NCBI RefSeq assembly: GCF_014656215.1
Contig: NZ_BNBZ01000019.1
Coordinates: 89,267-153,266 of the forward strand
Source of the DNA: Streptomyces zaomyceticus
GTDB lineage: Bacteria; Actinomycetota; Actinomycetes; Streptomycetales; Streptomycetaceae
DNA: 64,000 bases
Direction: 5' to 3'
Shown: one piece after another, positions 62,122 through 64,000 of the stretch
How the letters are laid out: each line of letters starts with the position of its first letter
Position numbering within the stretch: position 1 is the first letter of the stretch
The notes under the pieces: generated by a model
Seen by the model: the letters and a program-made list of their open reading frames with translations, nothing else
The model's database searches: none
Told to the model about the DNA's origin: nothing
Made by a program: the position numbers and the translations under genes

Positions 62122-63933
62122 ATGCGTCGCTCCACCGCTGGGAAGGTCTCCGTTCTCGCCGTCACGGCGACGGTGCTCTCGATGGGGGCCGCCGCTCCGC
62201 CCTCGGCTCCGGCGACCGCCCCGCCACCCCCGGTCAAGGAACCCGTCGCCGTCGGGTACGGCGGCGCCGTCGCCAGTGTCGACGCCGACGCCTCCGCCGC
62301 CGGGGTCGAGGTCCTCCGCAAGGGCGGCAACGCCGTGGACGCCGCCGTCGCCGTCGCGGCCGCCCTCGGGGTCACCGAGCCCTACTCGGCGGGCATCGGG
62401 GGCGGTGGCTACTTCGTGTACTACGACGCGAAGAGCCGCACGGTGCACACCGTCGACGGGCGCGAGACCGCGCCCCGCTCCGCCGGCACGAACCTGTTCG
62501 TGGAGAACGGCGCGCCCATCCCGTTCGAAGAGGGCATGACCAGCGGTCTCGGCGTCGGCACCCCCGGAACCCCGGCGACCTGGAGGGCCGCGCTGGACGC
62601 CTGGGGCAGCAAGCGCCTCGGCACCCTGCTCGAACCCGCCGAGCGACTCGCCCGCGAGGGTTTCACCGTCGATCCCACCTTCCGCGCCCAGACCGCGGCC
62701 AACGAGGCGCGGTTCCGGGACTTCCCGGATACGTCCCGGCTCTTCCTGCCGGGCGGGCAGCTGCCCGTGGTCGGCTCGGTCTTCAAGAACCCCGACCTGG
62801 CCCGTACGTACAAGACGCTCGGCCGCGAGGGCGTCGGCGCGCTCTACCGGGGGCCGATCGCCCGGGACATCGTGAACACCGTCCGGACGCCCCCGGTCCG
62901 GGAGGGAGCCACCCGCAAGGTCCGGGCCGGCGATCTGACGGAACGCGATCTCGCCGCGTACCGCACGGAGTCCCGCAGGCCGACGAAGGTCTCGTACCGG
63001 GGGCTCGACGTCTACGGCATGGCCCCCTCCTCGTCCGGCGGTACGAGCGTCGGCGAGGCGCTCAACATCCTGGAGGGCACCGACCTGGCCGCCGCCTCCC
63101 GGGCCCGCTACCTCCACCGCTTCATCGAGGCCAGCCGTATCGCCTTCGCCGACCGGGGCCGCTGGGTCGGCGACCCGGCCTTCGAGTCCGTGCCGACCCG
63201 CGGTCTGCTCTCCCAGCGGTACGCCGACTCGCGCGGCTGCCTGATCCGCGACGACGCCGTCCTGACCAGCCCCCTGCCGCCCGGCGACCCGAGCAGCCCG
63301 GTGCCGTGCGCGAGCGGCGGTACGGCGGCCCCCACCACGTTCGAGGGCGAGAACACGACCCACCTCACGGTGGCCGACAAGTGGGGCAACGTCGTCGCCT
63401 ACACCCTCACCATCGAGTCCACCGGCGGCAGCGGAATCACCGTGCCCGGCCGGGGCTTCCTGCTCAACAACGAGCTGACCGACTTCTCCTTCGCCCCGGC
63501 GAACCCGGCCGTGCACGACCCGAACCTGCCCGGTCCCGGCAAGCGGCCGCGCTCGTCGATCTCCCCGACGATCGTCCTCGACGGTCACGACCGGCCGGTC
63601 CTCGCGCTCGGCTCCCCGGGCGGGGCGACCATCATCACCACGGTCCTGCAGACCCTCACCGGGGTCGTCGACCGGGGGCTGCCGCTCGTCGACGCGATCG
63701 CCGCGCCGCGGGCCAGCCAGCGCAACCAGACGACCACCGAACTCGAACCCGGCCTCTGGAACAGCCCGGTCAGGGCGGAGCTCGAAGCCATCGGGCACGG
63801 ATTCCGGCAGAACCCGGAGATCGGCGCGGCGACCGGCGTGCAGCGACTGCCGGACGGCCGCTGGGTGGCCGCCGCGGAGACGGTCCGCAGGGGTGGCGGG
63901 TCGGCGATGGTGGTCCGGCCGGCGGGAAGGTAG
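62122..63933 (+). CDS. ggt: Gamma-glutamyltransferase
   Basis: This 603-residue exported proenzyme has an N-terminal signal region and the GGT domains: GYGGAVASVDADASAAGVEV, GIGGGGYFVYY, and autocleavage at the catalytic Thr412 in ENTTHLTVADKWGNVV. Later come GFLLNNELTDFS, RPRSSISPTIVL and GSPGGATIITTVLQT. It hydrolyses or transfers gamma-glutamyl groups (e.g. glutathione or mycothiol-related compounds). The ATG at 62122 follows GGAGGTAGGGA. Confidence 0.95.
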   Translation: MRRSTAGKVSVLAVTATVLSMGAAAPPSAPATAPPPPVKEPVAVGYGGAVASVDADASAAGVEVLRKGGNAVDAAVAVAAALGVTEPYSAGIGGGGYFVYYDAKSRTVHTVDGRETAPRSAGTNLFVENGAPIPFEEGMTSGLGVGTPGTPATWRAALDAWGSKRLGTLLEPAERLAREGFTVDPTFRAQTAANEARFRDFPDTSRLFLPGGQLPVVGSVFKNPDLARTYKTLGREGVGALYRGPIARDIVNTVRTPPVREGATRKVRAGDLTERDLAAYRTESRRPTKVSYRGLDVYGMAPSSSGGTSVGEALNILEGTDLAAASRARYLHRFIEASRIAFADRGRWVGDPAFESVPTRGLLSQRYADSRGCLIRDDAVLTSPLPPGDPSSPVPCASGGTAAPTTFEGENTTHLTVADKWGNVVAYTLTIESTGGSGITVPGRGFLLNNELTDFSFAPANPAVHDPNLPGPGKRPRSSISPTIVLDGHDRPVLALGSPGGATIITTVLQTLTGVVDRGLPLVDAIAAPRASQRNQTTTELEPGLWNSPVRAELEAIGHGFRQNPEIGAATGVQRLPDGRWVAAAETVRRGGGSAMVVRPAGR

Positions 63934-63970
63934 CGCCGACCGGCCCCACGGCACCCGGGAGCGAGAGCGA

Positions 63971-64000
63971 GCCCCGTGCGCCCCGAGGGGCGCACGGGGC
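63971..64000. terminator. Hairpin at the right window edge
   Basis: GCCCCGTGCGCCCC (63971-63984) and 63987-64000 form a perfect 14-bp stem with a 2-nt gap, 37 bp after ggt. The stem may extend beyond the window. Confidence 0.7.

Overview
This is a high-GC actinobacterial chromosome segment, almost certainly from a Streptomyces. The evidence is the very strong G/C third-position bias, frequent GTG starts, GGAGG-type ribosome sites, ATGA/GTGA stop-start overlaps and a gene content and order that resembles the purine/allantoin region of Streptomyces coelicolor (gcl, hyi and the uricase genes at one end; malate synthase, allR and the allantoinase/allantoicase genes further along). I see no rRNA, tRNA, insertion sequence, prophage or CRISPR array.

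Region 1 (1-34.6 kb) is a dispersed purine-degradation and glyoxylate-assimilation region. Purine bases enter through two NCS2 permeases (13255-14661 and 16403-17851). An 8-oxoguanine/guanine deaminase, uricase, HIU hydrolase and OHCU decarboxylase carry urate to allantoin, and catalase can remove the H2O2 made by uricase. A racemase-fold protein sits beside the second permease. Allantoinase and allantoicase open allantoin to ureidoglycolate and urea. The glyoxylate that follows is used by glyoxylate carboligase, hydroxypyruvate isomerase and tartronate semialdehyde reductase, or by malate synthase. A MocA-like nucleotidyltransferase may mature the molybdenum cofactor of a xanthine dehydrogenase outside the window. 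Read directly from the sequence, gcl, hyi, aceB and allB carry paired 15-bp boxes of the type TTCC-N7-GGAA, with starts exactly 21 bp apart. The uraD, katA, aceB and allB promoter regions carry a 17-bp palindrome related to TTCAACA-N3-TGTTGAC, which overlaps the -35 hexamer at three of them. The IclR-family AllR gene at 30832-31638 is the natural candidate for the first motif; the owner of the second is unknown.

Interspersed with region 1 are an ArsR-like regulator/MFS pair, a secreted HNH nuclease, a Mrr-like protein cut by the left window edge, an FN3 lipoprotein, a secreted SGNH lipase, a two-component system divergent from an ABC transporter, and several genes of unknown function.

Region 2 (34.6-48.1 kb) holds an SDR, a DHFR-like reductase, an EamA transporter, a second NarL-type two-component system, a CYP107-like P450, and a sugar uptake cluster (Gfo/Idh dehydrogenase, GntR regulator, binding lipoprotein, permease, single-domain ATPase, ROK kinase, membrane protein).

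Region 3 (48.1-64 kb) holds a MarR/MFS efflux pair with three matching operator palindromes, an NmrA-like protein divergent from an orphan PcaL fusion enzyme, a metallo-beta-lactamase-fold protein, exonuclease III, a GluABCD-type amino-acid ABC transporter, a secreted S15-like hydrolase, another P450, an unrecognised membrane-anchored protein and a gamma-glutamyltransferase. The right edge ends in a hairpin.

The features I find least explained are the structured 476-bp gap between the HNH nuclease and catalase genes, the racemase-fold protein lacking both catalytic cysteines, the Zn-ribbon/Mrr protein with a changed nuclease motif, and the two-motif promoter network. All coordinates and palindromes were read by eye; family names come from recognised motifs and no database search was run.
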